Of a stretch of DNA of 64,000 nucleotides, positions 23,938 to 35,838 are shown piece by piece. The stretch is from Simplicillium sp. C3G150-2 (Eukaryota; Ascomycota; Sordariomycetes; Hypocreales; Cordycipitaceae). The position numbers and the translations under genes are program-made. Location: assembly GCA_022702485.1 (NCBI GenBank), contig JAJIYY010000001.1, positions 1,426,001 through 1,490,000 on the forward strand. Reading direction: 5' to 3'. The notes beneath the pieces were generated by a model. That model had not been told where the DNA came from. It saw nothing but the letters and a program-made list of their open reading frames with translations, and did not search any database. Positions within the stretch are counted from its first letter, which is position 1; every line of letters starts with the position of its first letter.

Positions 23938-23963
23938 TTACGCATCTGTTTTACGCATCTGTT
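23938..23963. repeat. 13-bp perfect tandem duplication
   Basis: The unit TTACGCATCTGTT occurs twice back to back. It lies in the gene desert with no gene nearby. Confidence 0.9.
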
Positions 23964-26670
23964 TTGAAATCCTCGCGGCTGGGCAGAAAAAAATAACGGC
24001 TCAACGGCCTCGGGTAGTGACAAAGCTGAGGCCAGTATTGGTGAGAGATAGGTCGTGACTTGTCGAGGGCGTTTAATAGCGGCGACGCTATGGACTGGAC
24101 CGTTGAGGTTCCGTGGCCACCTTGTCGTTAGTTTGCTCTCGCGAGAGTCAGTCGCCCACAGCCAGGTGCATAGTTGTCTCGTCTACACAGCGCTCTAGCG
24201 GCCGGATAATGGAAAGGGATTAATCCGCGGTGGTAGGCTCCTTCTTCTTGCATTTGCTCCTGCTCCTGCCCCGAATACCTGGGTAAAGTACCAGCCACCA
24301 CCACGCCACGGCTCTCCTCCAGGCTAGTCTTCTCCAGCCCTTGCGGACCACACCCCTCCTCCACCCGCCACAACCCCGCTCTGCGAAATACATCCCACCC
24401 TTCCATGAACCCAGGTCCAGGTCAGCGGGGCGGGCCAAAATAGCTTGAATGACAGATCGTCCGAAAAACGACAGCTCTTTTGTCTCTTTTTGCGCTCTTT
24501 GGGGAGAGATTGCAGGCTTGGCCTCAATTGAGTCATTTGTTGTTGTTGATGGCGCTGCGCGCAGTGTAGCACTGCAGGGCCGCTCCGAGATCGACCGGGT
24601 TTCCTTCAACAAGACTCGTTTACAAGGAGCACAAGAACGAGCTTAAATCTGGAGTGACGAAAGAGCTGCTACAAGTTTACTGCAGGCTATACTCCATTGC
24701 ATTACTGATGGTAGTTGTTTGGTAACCCGTAACAGCCAGCCACCCTATCTAGCGCTATTCAAGATTCGTCACGAGTACCTTACAGTAGCAATTGCACAAG
24801 ATCCACGCCACTGAGGGCTCCCTGCTTAACTTGGGCTGCTCTTCCCAGTATTTTTGCTTTGCCTGCCGCAGGAACAGCCCCTTGAAGCCTCCACCATGTT
24901 TCCCCTGCGCAAGAGAAACGTGTCTGGCCATGCTTTTTTCTTGTTTGACAAAGACAGTGTTTCAAACGCGTATGAATTGGAGAAACACTTCAATAACATT
25001 GTTGTCCCGAAAGGGATTCAAGAGATGTGCATTACGCATAAGTGTGGTGCTGAAAACCTTTCCGGATTTCTGGGTTCACAGTCCCCCATTTAAACTGCAA
25101 CACCACACACTGCGCACAGTATGCTCCGCTGTAACTTTGCATATAGTGGCCGCAGCTTACTTGGCACTGTCACATCTGATCCGATGCAGCTGGGCTTTTT
25201 CATCCCTGTCGTTGATCGCGCAGAGTTTACCCAAGGACTTGGATACTTGGATCTACCAGCCACTTTTCTCCCTCTTGCATATTGCTCGACAACACTTGCT
25301 TCGTGTCGAGGTTCATCGGCTATCAGCTTCTTACTCGACCAGCTTGCGGACAAAGAATCAGACAGAAGGGCTTGATAGTAGGCCCCTTGATTTTCGCAGC
25401 TTCCACAATACGGCTAATTCTGGATCATGAACCCTTGTCTCTGCACTGCCCGTGCCGAGCTCTCTCCCGAGTTACGGCCCGTTCTGGGCTTCAAGAGCAA
25501 TACCACCACTGCGCTGAAGGTGGTTGGGCTCTCCACCAGCTCCGTCTCACTCGCATTATCGGCTCCGAACACCGCGCAGCTTGCATCTCCAATGCACTGA
25601 GCACGAGCAAGAGCATGAGGCAAAAAGCCAATTTGAGCGAGCAAGAAAAAATTTGTGTGGTCTTTTGTTGCATCGCATGTATCCTGCATAGCCTGCATGA
25701 CGAAATCTATGGAAATGCTTCACAATTGGGACCCAGAGAGGTGAGCAAGTGGTGGTCGCCGACCAGCCTGCATTCTACCAACTTCGATCAGGCCCTCCAT
25801 TACTGCAAATCCAACCAGTCGCAACCAAGGTTTTATTGTCCTGCAGTGTATTTATGACAAACAAACCCATAATAGCCGGACTCCAACCAAATGCGTAAGT
25901 TGCTTGTGGCTTGCATAGTCCGAGCGCACGGTGTTGGACACACTTGCAAAAATCCCCGGTTAAGCCTATCCTGTGCATCCATGGCTTGGGTCCCGAAATT
26001 TGGAAGATAGGCAGAGCCGAATCTCGACATCATACATAAAAGGATCTCACTCAAAGGCTCATAGACTCCAAATTCAGGCACGATATTCGTCATACACCCT
26101 GTTTTCTAGCCAAGGCTTGAACCGAAGTTCCACACACCTATCACATCTCAGCTGGACATCTTTTCCCACCTACCTGGGTCAATTCATCATTCTGTCGCAG
26201 ATGATTAGCCTTAATTATTTGATATGTTTCCTGCAAGTTGTTGTCTCGATAGGTGCATGAATCGTTCGGCATCGCACACCACGGACTGCTCATATTGACG
26301 TGCCACTGTGAGCACCAGTTTCCACGTACAAGGCTACCTGCCGCCATCTTTTGTTAGAATGCCTGACCCTGTCGCATTGGCTGCGTAAAGAGCACTTCTC
26401 ACTTCCCCGCAGCGCTCTCTCTCCGAATTCTCGGGCCTGGTACACACTTCTGACAGCTCTGTGGCGCTCTCTACTGTAGATCAGACCTTTTGTTTTTTTG
26501 TTGAGGATGCCTAAGCCTCCAGTTACAGTGCATCTTCACTACATCAGAATGTGATGGTGTCGCCGGCACATGCTCGCGTATCATTTGCCGCACAGTGGTC
26601 AAGTAATAGTGGCTAAGCAAGCCAGTCTTGATTGGTGGCCCCCTGACAGACTACAGAAGCACCAGAGACA

Positions 26671-26671
<1 letters not shown>

Positions 26672-26707
<36 letters not shown>
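26672..26707. repeat. (TG)18 microsatellite
   Basis: A perfect run of 18 TG dinucleotides. It creates a poly-Val/Cys or poly-Thr/His reading in overlapping frames, which is not coding. Confidence 0.97.
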
Positions 26708-26708
<1 letters not shown>

Positions 26709-27680
26709 CAACAATGTCTGCAAGTTTTTTGGGAGGCGTGTTTTCCCAATTGGATCAGTAATCGCAGAGGGATATAGCGGATGCAGTTAATGCAGCCAAA
26801 ATTGTGAAACGAGACAATGAATTGTACAGATTGAGCCACACAATCCCTTCGTCTTACACGGTAAATATCGTGGATCATGGCCAGTATGATTGTGAACGAG
26901 ACGTAGCCAAGTGAGTACATTCAAGCGATGCGATTTGCAAACATCATAGCACCCGACGTGTACCTAGAAGGCGTAAGTCTATCTGTCTCGGGCCAATTGT
27001 CCCTTGAAGACAAGTTGCCCGCTGTCATTGCGCTCCCGTAATCACTCGCCACTCGGTCCAGTTCCGTGACTGAGAGCTTTGTCCACGTCCTGAGCACCGA
27101 CAGGTACCAAACGCGCACCAAACAGGCACATAACGACCAAGACTTTTTTTCACCGGAAGAATTACTGATGTCCAGATATTATCGGAAATAATTGCGTTTG
27201 AGGCTGTCCAAGGCTCTGCATCAGTGTAGCCGACCTCGCTAATCCGTGCAGGAGTCGAGACGCTTCTTGTCGGCATCGCCGTCTTGAATGGACAATAATG
27301 CGCCCTCTCATGGTTCCGACGGAAATTTCTCTGGAATTACCAATACAGCTTTGTAAAATATCCAAGTGAAACTTTCCGCAGCATGTGATGATGTAGGAGT
27401 GATATTGGGGTCTCGTCTGGTTTGCGAAGTTGCCCGCGATGCCACGACCAGGACACTCAGCGCTCATATGTTCCATATTAAAGTGTAGTGCGAACTGAGC
27501 ACGCCAATGAGCACTGGAGAGGTTTGTGTTCGTTATTTGGGTATCATTTGTGCATTAAATATGTTTTGGAAGAGTCATTGGGAAATCACACTTCCTCTCC
27601 CACCGACGAATCTTATTCGACCATACAATCTGTCCATCGCAAAATATTATATCGTACAAGCCATGCTAGACAAACGCATC

Positions 27681-28685
27681 CTAGGGCTCCATCCATCGGG
27701 GTAGATGAAATTTGACATTCTCATAGACCAAAAATGTCACCCATGTCGCGGGCATCACTCTCACAACTCCTGGCACAAGCCCACGGTAAAATCCCCTCAC
27801 GCCTTCCTCGTACCAGATGCGCTTGACCACGCCAGTCAAGCCTTTTCCGAACTGCTCATCTGCTCTATAGTTTTGCAGTCTGCTGCGTACCACTTGATAT
27901 GGATATGTCACGGCTCCAGCAACCAGTTTCGCGCAGCTCGAGATAGCCACCGTTGCCTCTGACGATATAGGCGAACCGTTGTCAACCCCTTTCCGAACTA
28001 ATCTGTCCGAATAATACACTCGCTTCATTGTTTCATACACAGCGAATTGCACGGCTCCGTGGGAGACACCGATCAGGGAAATGCCCAATCCTCGATAGAA
28101 TCCACGGAATCCTTCTGTCTGCCATATCGTCTTTGCTCCGGACAGCATGGATGGGTAGGCACCACGCGCGCCTCTGTCAGATGACAGCATTCGAGTCTTT
28201 AATACCCATATTGGATTCGTCAACGTCGATGTCGTCGCACCTGCAAGTCCACTGGCAATGAAATATTCCGAAGCGTTGGGTCTTTCGTTTAGACCACGGC
28301 GACTTGCAAGCATTCGCTCAAAGCGTGACTTGAAGAAGAAGAATGACGCCCAGCTCGTGGCATTTCCAACGAGATTCGGCGTCAAGCCTCGATAGAGAGT
28401 TGTAATTGGTCTGGGGTTGGCAGTCAGGGAGCGTAGTAGTGTAACCGTGGTCGGAGGCGGTGATTGGGATGCTTTGCCAACGCTTCGATAGACTGTAGAG
28501 CACGAGATTGTTAGAACACTCTGTTTACTACAACATCATTTTTGTCAAAAATTGTACGTACTCTGCATCCGCGTCTTCACAATATCGAGGGGATGCACAA
28601 CTAGTGTTGCGATGATGCCGGCGCTGAGGCCGGCAATGGACTCGACTACAGCGGGAGAGAGGCCCGCATGGCTGGTTTCTGACAT
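27681..28685 (-). CDS. flx1: Mitochondrial FAD/folate carrier (Flx1/SLC25A32 type)
   Basis: Two exons, 28685-28562 and 28492-27681, join to 311 residues across a 69-nt intron (GTACGT...CTACAG). Three mitochondrial-carrier repeats are visible: HPLDIVKTRMQ (repeat 1), NPIWVLKTRML (repeat 2) and YPYQVVRSRLQN (repeat 3). Each is followed by a glycine-rich FYRGL segment. The Trp in PIWVLKTR of repeat 2 is characteristic of the FAD/folate/pyrimidine-nucleotide subgroup. Length and motif order fit Flx1, the inner-membrane FAD carrier of yeast (its animal relative is assigned to folate). Six membrane helices are expected. The substrate cannot be separated from sequence alone. tom7 lies upstream on the same strand. 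Confidence 0.9.
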
Positions 28686-29196
28686 GTAAATTTCGCCCCT
28701 ATTGATCGCAAGTAACGGCGGAAGCTACATGTCACCTCATTGCGGAATGAAAAGTGTATCGTTGACGATGGCTTGTGGATTGTCGTTACAAAATTAATTT
28801 TAGAGGTCCGAAGTGGCCGGCTTAAAGCGGAGCTCTGTTTTTTCTTCGACATTGATCCTCAGGCACGTCATGTTCCGGTATCGCGCGAACATGCATTAGA
28901 AGCTCAATAAATATTGAAAATATAGCCTCATTATACTCGGTTCATTGCGGTGTTTGATTAAAACGAAAATTGTTTGAGTGGGTTCATTGAAATAAAATGT
29001 CTATCATGGTACAAGAAGTTTTGTGTCGCAGCCCATACATAGCATTACCGATGCAACATTGTCGTCTGCTCTAGTATGCTCATCATCTCCCGTTTGAAAT
29101 TTTCGCTATTCCGTCCTTATCTTGTCATGCTCCTTTTCCAAGTTTTAATTATATTGTACACGGTGTTGGGGGGTTGGTTTGCTGGTCGTTCAGCAT
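28686..29196. promoter_or_regulatory. flx1 upstream region and tom7 3' flank
   Basis: 511 bp between the tom7 stop and the flx1 start, both on the minus strand. It holds the tom7 3' UTR at the high-coordinate end and the flx1 promoter at the low-coordinate end. The 28890-29160 part is AT-rich. No additional gene is seen. Confidence 0.5.
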
Positions 29197-29581
29197 CTAA
29201 GAGAGAGGGGATAAAAGGCTAAAGCTGTATTAGCGACGGCGCATACCAGTGAGTTGTTAATTGACATCTCTCACCGGATGATAGTAGGGCGAGGGTCGCT
29301 ACGGGTGTAGCCTATATTTGTTAGTTTCGCTGTGTCGGATCAATGGTTCGCGCAAGTCCGTACCGAGATAGAGGATCAAGGGGAGGTAGCCACTGCGATT
29401 TCTTAGCATGCATGAAACTGGAAAGCCTTCAGACAGATAGAACGTACTAGTGAATAGCAACGCGGGAGACATCAATGAGTCTGGAGATGCGCTCCTATTT
29501 TGATAGCAGTTAGCTTCCTTCGTCTAGGCCCAGCTAAGATGCAGTCGCGCGAACCTTGGATTCTTCTGAAAGGGTGAACAT
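29197..29581 (-). CDS. tom7: Mitochondrial import receptor subunit Tom7
   Basis: Five very short exons, 29581-29555, 29494-29448, 29392-29364, 29311-29275 and 29224-29197, join to 168 nt and 55 residues. The joined product starts MFTLSEESKERISRLIDVSR, then has VAIHYGYLPLILYLGYTRSD with PRP, and ends SLLSPLS. This matches Tom7 along its whole length: the SEESKERI start, the HYGYLPLI-YLGYTRS membrane segment and the LLSPL end. Tom7 is a small tail-anchored subunit of the outer-membrane TOM complex and destabilises it for assembly of beta-barrel substrates. Every intron (50-60 nt range) has GT/AG ends. Intron 1 uses an unusual GTTCGC donor. No exon is long enough to be found by ORF scanning. Retention of intron 4 would end the protein after ...TIIR. 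It is divergent from hsh49. Confidence 0.92.
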
Positions 29582-29967
29582 TGTTGCTGCGTTTATCAAC
29601 TCGAAGTCTTTTCAACTCCTTTTTAAACAAACTGAATAGTCGTATTCAAACAGTATGGACGTCGTTGTTCGATGTCTGTTCACTCGATGGTTGCCGTCAA
29701 GAAATTTGAAGTGGAAGGAGGTCATGGGTCATTAGCGCTTGCCTCCTGGTAGAAAAGATTCCGCACGTCGGATGAACTCCGGCGGGCGCAACTCCAACGC
29801 CAAAATTTCCAGAAGCTCTAACACGATTGACCATCCAGACGCGACAAACACCCAACTTTCCCAATTTTGCGCTGTGCAATTGTATTATTTTTCTCGATAT
29901 CCAATTTCTTGGAACAGTAAATTAGTCGTTTGAGAAGGTCTCCTCCTTCTCCATTCAACCAGCTACC
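29582..29967. promoter_or_regulatory. Divergent promoter between tom7 and hsh49
   Basis: 386 bp between two outward-facing start codons. A 64-codon frame within it is not credible. The hsh49 side has CT-rich sequence (29936-29955) just before the ATG. Confidence 0.5.
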
Positions 29968-31109
29968 ATGGCGCAAAACAGACACTGGTATGTTCTGCCA
30001 ATCTTCTGCATGCGCATTCTGTTTCTTGAAGCTAACTCTTTGGAAATAGGGAGCAAGATAAAGATGCGACAGTTTACATAGGCAACATCGATGAGCGAGC
30101 TACTCCCACAATGGTTTACGAGATTATGCTTCAAATGGGCCCCATCCATAACATTCACATGCCCCGCGACCGAGTCACCCAAGTTCACCAAGGCTTCGGT
30201 TTTGTCGAGTTCCGATCACCCATGGACGCCGAATACGCATCCAACGTTATGAACGGTATAAAGTTGTACGGCAAGTCGCTTCGAGTCAACAAAGCCTCGG
30301 CGGATAAACAGAAATCGGCGGAAGTCGGCGCAGAGCTATTCATCGGAAACTTGGACCCCATGGTCGACGAAAAGATTCTCTACGATACATTTAGTCGCTT
30401 CGGACCTCTGCTCTCGCTACCAAAGGTTGCCCGTGAGGATAGCGGTGCCAGCAAATGTTTTGGTTTTGTTAGCTTCGGCGACTTTGACAGCGCTGACGCC
30501 TCCATTGCCACCCTCAACGGCCAATACATTCTTAGCAAAGAAGTATCAGTTCAATATGCCTTCAAGAAGGACGGCAAGGGCGAGAGACACGGAGACGACG
30601 CCGAGAGAGCTTTGGCAGCCGAAGCCAAGAAGCGCAACATTGTACCAGAATCCCAACCAATCCCACAAGCCTTCTTACAGCCCACCACTCCCGCATCCGC
30701 AGCTCCTCCAGCCGGCTTTAGCCAACCGCCGCCCGGTATGGGTGCTCCCCCAATGCACGCCGGTGCCCCTCTCGGCCATGGTCTTCCTCCTGGATTCGCA
30801 CCTCCTGTTCGCAACGCATCACCATATAACGCCGCCGGACGAGGAGCTCCCCCGCCCGGCGCGGGTCGCGGATCTGCCCCTCTTCCTCCTCCACCTACTG
30901 GCTTGCCTGCTCGACCTCCTCAGAACCAAGGCGGCTACAACAATCCAGCCGACTTCCACCCGGGATACCGTCCTCCATCTGGTTCTCCTGCTCAAGGAGG
31001 CTTCCCAGCTGGCGCACCTCCACCCGGCTTCCCTGCCCCTCCAGGTGGCCAAGCATACATGCCTCCTCCGCCTGGATTCCAGCCTCCTCCCGGCTTTGGC
31101 CAACGATGA
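29968..31109 (+). CDS. hsh49: U2 snRNP SF3b subunit 4 (Hsh49/SAP49), two RRMs
   Basis: Two exons, 29968-29987 and 30050-31109, join to 359 residues. The 20-nt first exon encodes MAQNRHW, and the frame continues with EQDKDATVYIGNIDERA. RRM1 (about residues 14-92) has RNP2 VYIGNI and RNP1 GFGFVEF. RRM2 (about 101-180) has LFIGNL and CFGFVSF. The C-terminal 150 residues are Pro/Gly/Ala-rich (PPPG repeats), as in SF3B4. This protein binds pre-mRNA near the branch site within SF3b during U2 snRNP engagement. The 62-nt intron has a GCTAAC branch site. The family normally has exactly this two-RRM plus Pro-rich plan. It converges with mau2. Confidence 0.95.
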
Positions 31110-31475
31110 AAGAAGCATGAGAGAGATCAGTTTGGTCCAAGACTTGTACATAACCATCTACGGGCGTTTTTATCCACAAAGCATTTACAGGCGTTCATTC
31201 TGTTTCACGTGTATCATTTTAGAAGTCATCGGCAATATCAAGGCAGGATAGGTTTTATGTTCATAAGAGCACACAGTCTCATTATAATTAATATAGAAAA
31301 AAGTCCAATCATGATATCTAGCCAATCCTCTTTCTCTTGTTAATCTGAACAGCAAGAAAACAGACAAACGAACTCCACATGAGCAAAACGCCAAATCTCT
31401 ACATGCAAAAGGCGATAAACAAAGCCAACCCGAAAACAGGGATATCAAGAAACAAAGCAAGATCGCGCAGCCAGG
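31110..31475. other. Convergent 3' region of hsh49 and mau2
   Basis: 366 bp between two stop codons. An AT-rich stretch lies at about 31275-31310. Presumably 3' UTRs only; no gene is seen. Confidence 0.5.
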
Positions 31476-34400
31476 CTACGTATCATGACTGAAAGCCCGC
31501 TTAGCTTCAGCAGTAGCCTTCTCCTTTTCTTGTTGCGACTCGTTTCGCTGGCTCTGCACATCGTAAGAATGAGCCAACATACCATCCGCCACGCTCTGCC
31601 AGAGCATATTACCACTCCTCTGGGCTTGTTTAGAAGCCGCCCTTGCGCTCTTGAGGGCCTGTTCACCAATGACATTCTCAAAGAATCGACTGCGCATAAT
31701 ACATAGCGTGATGGCGGCACCAAGAACGTTGCTGGTTTCTCGTGAGCCGCCCATGGCCGCGTGGATATGCACTTTTTGCTGGTTAAGCTGCTGCGGGGGA
31801 TCTGTCTCCAGTGCAGCAACTACATTATGCCAGGCAGTACGCAAGTCTTTGTTCCAGTGGTTGTTGCAGTGAGATGATAACTCTTCAACCAGCTCTGTCG
31901 TTTCATAGTCATTGCGGCAAGATGTGTGTTGCATGATCCACAGCCTGTTCAGTCCGGCAAGTAGGGCTACCTCGCCAAACCCCGCTTGGAAGCAGGCGCC
32001 ATTCGTTGAGTCAAGAGCGAAGCACTTGGACTGGAAAATTTGCATGGCGTCAGGGAGATGGCCAGTTCCTTGAAAGTATGCACCTGCGAGATAGTACGAA
32101 AGTAGTCTTAGACCCGGCGGCGTCTCAGGAGAGATCAGCTCTAGAATCTTGTCCATGTACTCCCTCGCGGTCTTCCAATGACAATGACTAGCGGCCAACA
32201 AAGCAAGGATAGAACAGAGATAAACCTGACCATCGGTCCGCCACGAACGCTGCTTCATAGCCACTGCTAGTGGCAAAGGCGGGCCGTATGACGACCCTTG
32301 AGTTGTCGCGTCCCAGCTCTCCAGGATCTTGAGGGCTTCTCTGAGAAGTTCAGGGCTTCTGGTTCCCTGCGATGGTTTGTGCATTGCAGCCAAGCCACTA
32401 AAAGTGAACACTAGCGCTCTCAATTCCATCTTGGTCATGAAAGTCATTGTTACAAAGTCATTTGGGCTTTGCTCCTCCCCTGCCACTATGATTCCAGCGG
32501 TGTCGGCACTAATGGTCTTGCTGCTCGAGGATTGCTTCTTGACGGGAACCCGGAAGTCCGCACTGACGCTACCCCAACTGTCACAATCATCGACTGATTT
32601 CTGCAATTGACGCAGTTTCTGCGCAGTACCGTCGGGAGTGTCGATGTTGAGACTTGACGCAAAATCAAGGATGCGATACAAGACCTGTAGCTGAATGATT
32701 TGCACGGAGTCGTCCAGTTGGAATTTAGCTACTTGTGCGAGACAGCTCTGGACCTTTTCGGGCTGCTTCTCATCCTTATCGGACTTGAGAAGGATGAGTC
32801 CCTCGAGGAGTGACGACAGAATCGTCATAGCGTGATCACCTCGCACTTCAGCAATCTTCTGAATAGCTCGGAGGTTCTCGAGTGCTCCTCGATCCGCGCC
32901 GTGAGAATCTGACTCACGACTCATTTCGTTATAGAACTGTGCTTTCAAAAGTCGGAAGGCATAGTACCAGTGCACGTGTCGGTACCTGTAATGTTTGTTA
33001 GTCGGAAGCTCAACTTCTGACGCTTGTTTAAAAAAAAAAAGAGCTTACGCTTCGCAGTCGGATATGTGGCCATCAGCTGCTTTGAGCGCTGCCTTGTGAT
33101 TACGTTGAAAGAGTACTTTGAGCATGGCATACTGCATGCAGTATTTGATATCTAGGAGGCGATGCTAAAATACCGTTAGTATACACAGTAGTGAATGAGC
33201 TTAACACTAAACAACATACCTTGTCGCAAAGCGTGACTCCCTTCGTCAACGCCGTCTCAGCCTCCATCCAGTTCTCTGTTTCTTCTTGCACTACTGTAGC
33301 GTATCGAAGTCGAATCAAGGCTTCTTCCCGAGGAGTTAGAGTCTTCTCTCTGAGGATTGCCTCGTAGCATGACAGACTTGTTGTGACGAGCGCCTGATAT
33401 TCGTCATGCGCCGATTCATCTGAGGACATAGCCACATCGTGCGCTGACTTTCGAGCTTTTGTCAAACATTCTTCTGCAATAGCCGCCATAATAGGAATGG
33501 TGTTGACTGGTCGAGGCTTTGGTGTCATCGACGGGGATCTCTTGGTTATACTAGATATACTCGGTGAGCGTGCAGTGATCGAAGGCGATTTGGTGAAAGA
33601 CACATTTTGCTGCTCCGTCTTAATCCGCTGGGTGTCAGATTTTGGAGCTGCCATCGGTGTGTGATTAGGAGCAGGAGGCGCATTCATCATGCCAACATCT
33701 GGCTCCTCTTTCATAGGCTTGATATCCAGCGCCGGCTGAAGCTCTAGGTTCGTGTTTGGCAAGCTGAGATCTCTGGGGTCTATACTGAAAGAATTATCCA
33801 TCGACAGAGAAGGCGGTGGTGGTAGGTTTTGGATGTCTTGCAGGTTGACGAAACTGAATTGCTCTTGTTGCAGCTGGTCGTGTAGCAGTCTATCATCATT
33901 GTCCTCAGACTGGTGTCGCAGTTGGCTCGGGTCGATGTGCGTAGGAGTTGGTATTTGAGGCGGTGGTGGCGGTGGGAGCTCCTCGTGTTCCTGCGGAGGT
34001 TGTTGACGCTGAACTGGGAGCTGGATTTGAGGTTCAGGTTCAGGCTGAGGAGGAGGTGGAGGCGGAGGTTGGTGCTGGACCTGTGGCGACGGTTGCGGTT
34101 GGTATTGAGGCTGTGGCGATGGCTGTGGCTGTTGCTTTGGTTGCGATGGCCGTCGTTGAGGCTGCTGCGGTAACTTCGGCTTCGGTCGCTGTTGAGGTGA
34201 TGGTTGAGGCTCAAGCTTCACTTGCGGCTGCGAGGGACGCCGAGCTATTTGCTGAGGTTGCGGCGATTGGTGAATCACGCGCGTTTGCGGTTGAGGAGGC
34301 GAAGGGGCGTGTGGTCGGGCGTGTTGCAGTTGTTGCAAATTAGTAAACGACGGCGTTCGCGGTGCCGGCGAATGGGATTGACGCTGCTGCAACTGCGGCG

Positions 34401-35076
34401 ACGGGGAAGCGCTCTGGTAGAAGACACGCTGCGCTTGCTGCTGCTGGAGATGTGGTTGGTGGTGCTGCAGCTGCTGGTGGGTCGGAGGAGGCGGCGTTGG
34501 CGACGGTTGATGTTGGTTTTGATGGTGGTGCTGCATAGAATGGTTCTGCATCTGATGTAGCTGCTGCGATGGCATCGGGTGCATTTGTTGCTGTACCTGT
34601 TGCTGCCAGACGTTGGAGGGAGGGGTATACTGGTTGGCAGCTGGCTGCATCGGCTGCGCGTAGCCCTGGGCTTGAAACTGCTGGTACGGCTGCATGCCAT
34701 TGAACTGCATCTGATTATGTTGCTGCTGCGGCTGCTGCTGAATCTGCGGCGACTGTCGCTGCTGCGGAATTTGCTGATGCTGCTGATACGGCGACGGCTG
34801 CTGCGACTGTTGGTGTTGAGTGTACTGCTGAGGCTGGCCGTACTGCCCTTGGTATGCCGCCTGGTTCTGGTAAAACTGCGCCTGGTTCATGCCACTGCTG
34901 AAGGATCCGCGCTGCTGTTGTTGCTGCATCCCCATCGACGGCGATGGCTGCTGCTGTTGCTGGAACGGCTGCTGATGGAACTGCTGAAACCCGGACTGGT
35001 CTCCGTACATCTGCTCGCCATTTTGGCCGGGATACCCAAACGCCTGCCCCGTAGGGCCTGCGCCGCTATAACTCAT
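31476..35076 (-). CDS. mau2: Cohesin loading factor Mau2/Scc4 with long Q/P-rich N-terminus
   Basis: Three exons, 35076-33220, 33164-33049 and 32985-31476, join to 1160 residues. Residues 1 to about 520 are low-complexity, dominated by Gln, Pro and His with runs of Q and P. The conserved part starts near PIMAAIAEECLTKARKSAHD and shows the Mau2/Scc4 signature: RYATVVQEETENWMEAETAL, then HRLLDIKYCMQYAMLKVLFQ, then HVHWYYAFRLLKAQF. TPR-like helical repeats continue to the C-terminus. With Scc2/NIPBL it loads cohesin on chromosomes in the nucleus. Introns are 55 and 63 nt. All three exons join in frame across strongly conserved residues, so the splice model is firm. The N-terminal extension makes it much longer than the usual 600-700 residues. 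Confidence 0.9.
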
Positions 35077-35838
35077 TGTATCTGTCGCATACGACGATGG
35101 CCCAGAGAGAGTAGAGGGCGGCGACGTATTAACAGGGTTCGAGACACGCGATGAGGCCTCATAACTCCATCGTTAGCCCCTTCGATTATCAATTTGTCGA
35201 TCAGTCCGCCGTGTCGCGACGGCTGGATTTTGCGATCTGTTTCGTCGCGTATCGTCTCCGCCCGCGGCTTCGTCTAGTGGAATTCAGGCGTCGGAAGAAT
35301 TAGGCGGTTGTCGGTAGGAAAGGTCGAGGTGCAGGTTCGAGGATGGTTTGACGTTGGGAATTCAGGTCGCTGATTGGCCGTAAACTTTACTAGGTGGTTT
35401 CTGGCCACGCGCCGCTTCCCGCCAATACTAGCGGATACTACCCTGCAACACGCACTCAGCAGACGTTGTTATGCAGAGAACAATTGACAAATGTTTATTG
35501 TAAAAATATAGCAGGCCAGTAAATATATGTCGATCTTCCTATTTATTAAAGCCAATGTGACGGGGAATGAAATTTCATTAAATTAAACAAATAAGTTATC
35601 AAAACCGAACTGTCTATCCTTATCCGACATCTGTTGTACAAGATTCATTCAGGACGTAGAAACATAAAACCTTATAAAAGCAAAGAAAAAACAATGCAAG
35701 TAAAACTCTTTTCGAGCAACAAAAACATCTACTGTGCGCGAAATATTCAAATGTCATTTCGACACCAAAAACTCCAGCATATGCTTCCTTCTCATCGCTC
35801 GTCCCCAGGTCAGATCTTGCATCCTTGGCGCTGTTTGC
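35077..35838. promoter_or_regulatory. mau2 upstream region and cyk3 3' flank
   Basis: 762 bp between the cyk3 stop and the mau2 start, both on the minus strand. 35480-35750 is AT-rich (cyk3 3' flank). 35100-35450 is GC-richer and would hold the mau2 promoter. No gene is evident. Confidence 0.5.

Larger units (their letters stand above)
14151..27680. other. Gene desert, about 13.5 kb without a recognisable gene
   Basis: I examined both strands for known domains, for exon chains of conserved small proteins (the way tom7 was found) and for tRNA-like boxes, and found none I can support. The longest open stretches are 212 and 191 codons (24792-25430 and 25282-25857, plus strand, overlapping in different frames). 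Neither begins with ATG, and their composition is random. By eye, base composition is balanced, not the extreme A+T richness expected of heavily RIP-mutated repeats. Simple repeats occur at 19723-19740, 23938-23963 and 26672-26707. It lies between the upstream side of the AZF1-like gene and the 3' end of flx1. It could be an extended regulatory region, long non-coding RNA or decayed sequence. Confidence 0.5.

Noticed and set aside
24792..25857. Two overlapping plus-strand open frames of 212 and 191 codons in the gene desert
   Set aside because: They use different frames, lack an ATG start, and their composition (Ser/Leu/Arg/His/Cys mix) shows no domain or conserved pattern.
33913..35154. Plus-strand frames of 86-191 codons opposite mau2
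   Set aside because: They are Leu/Arg/Val-rich complements of the Gln/Pro-rich mau2 repeats.
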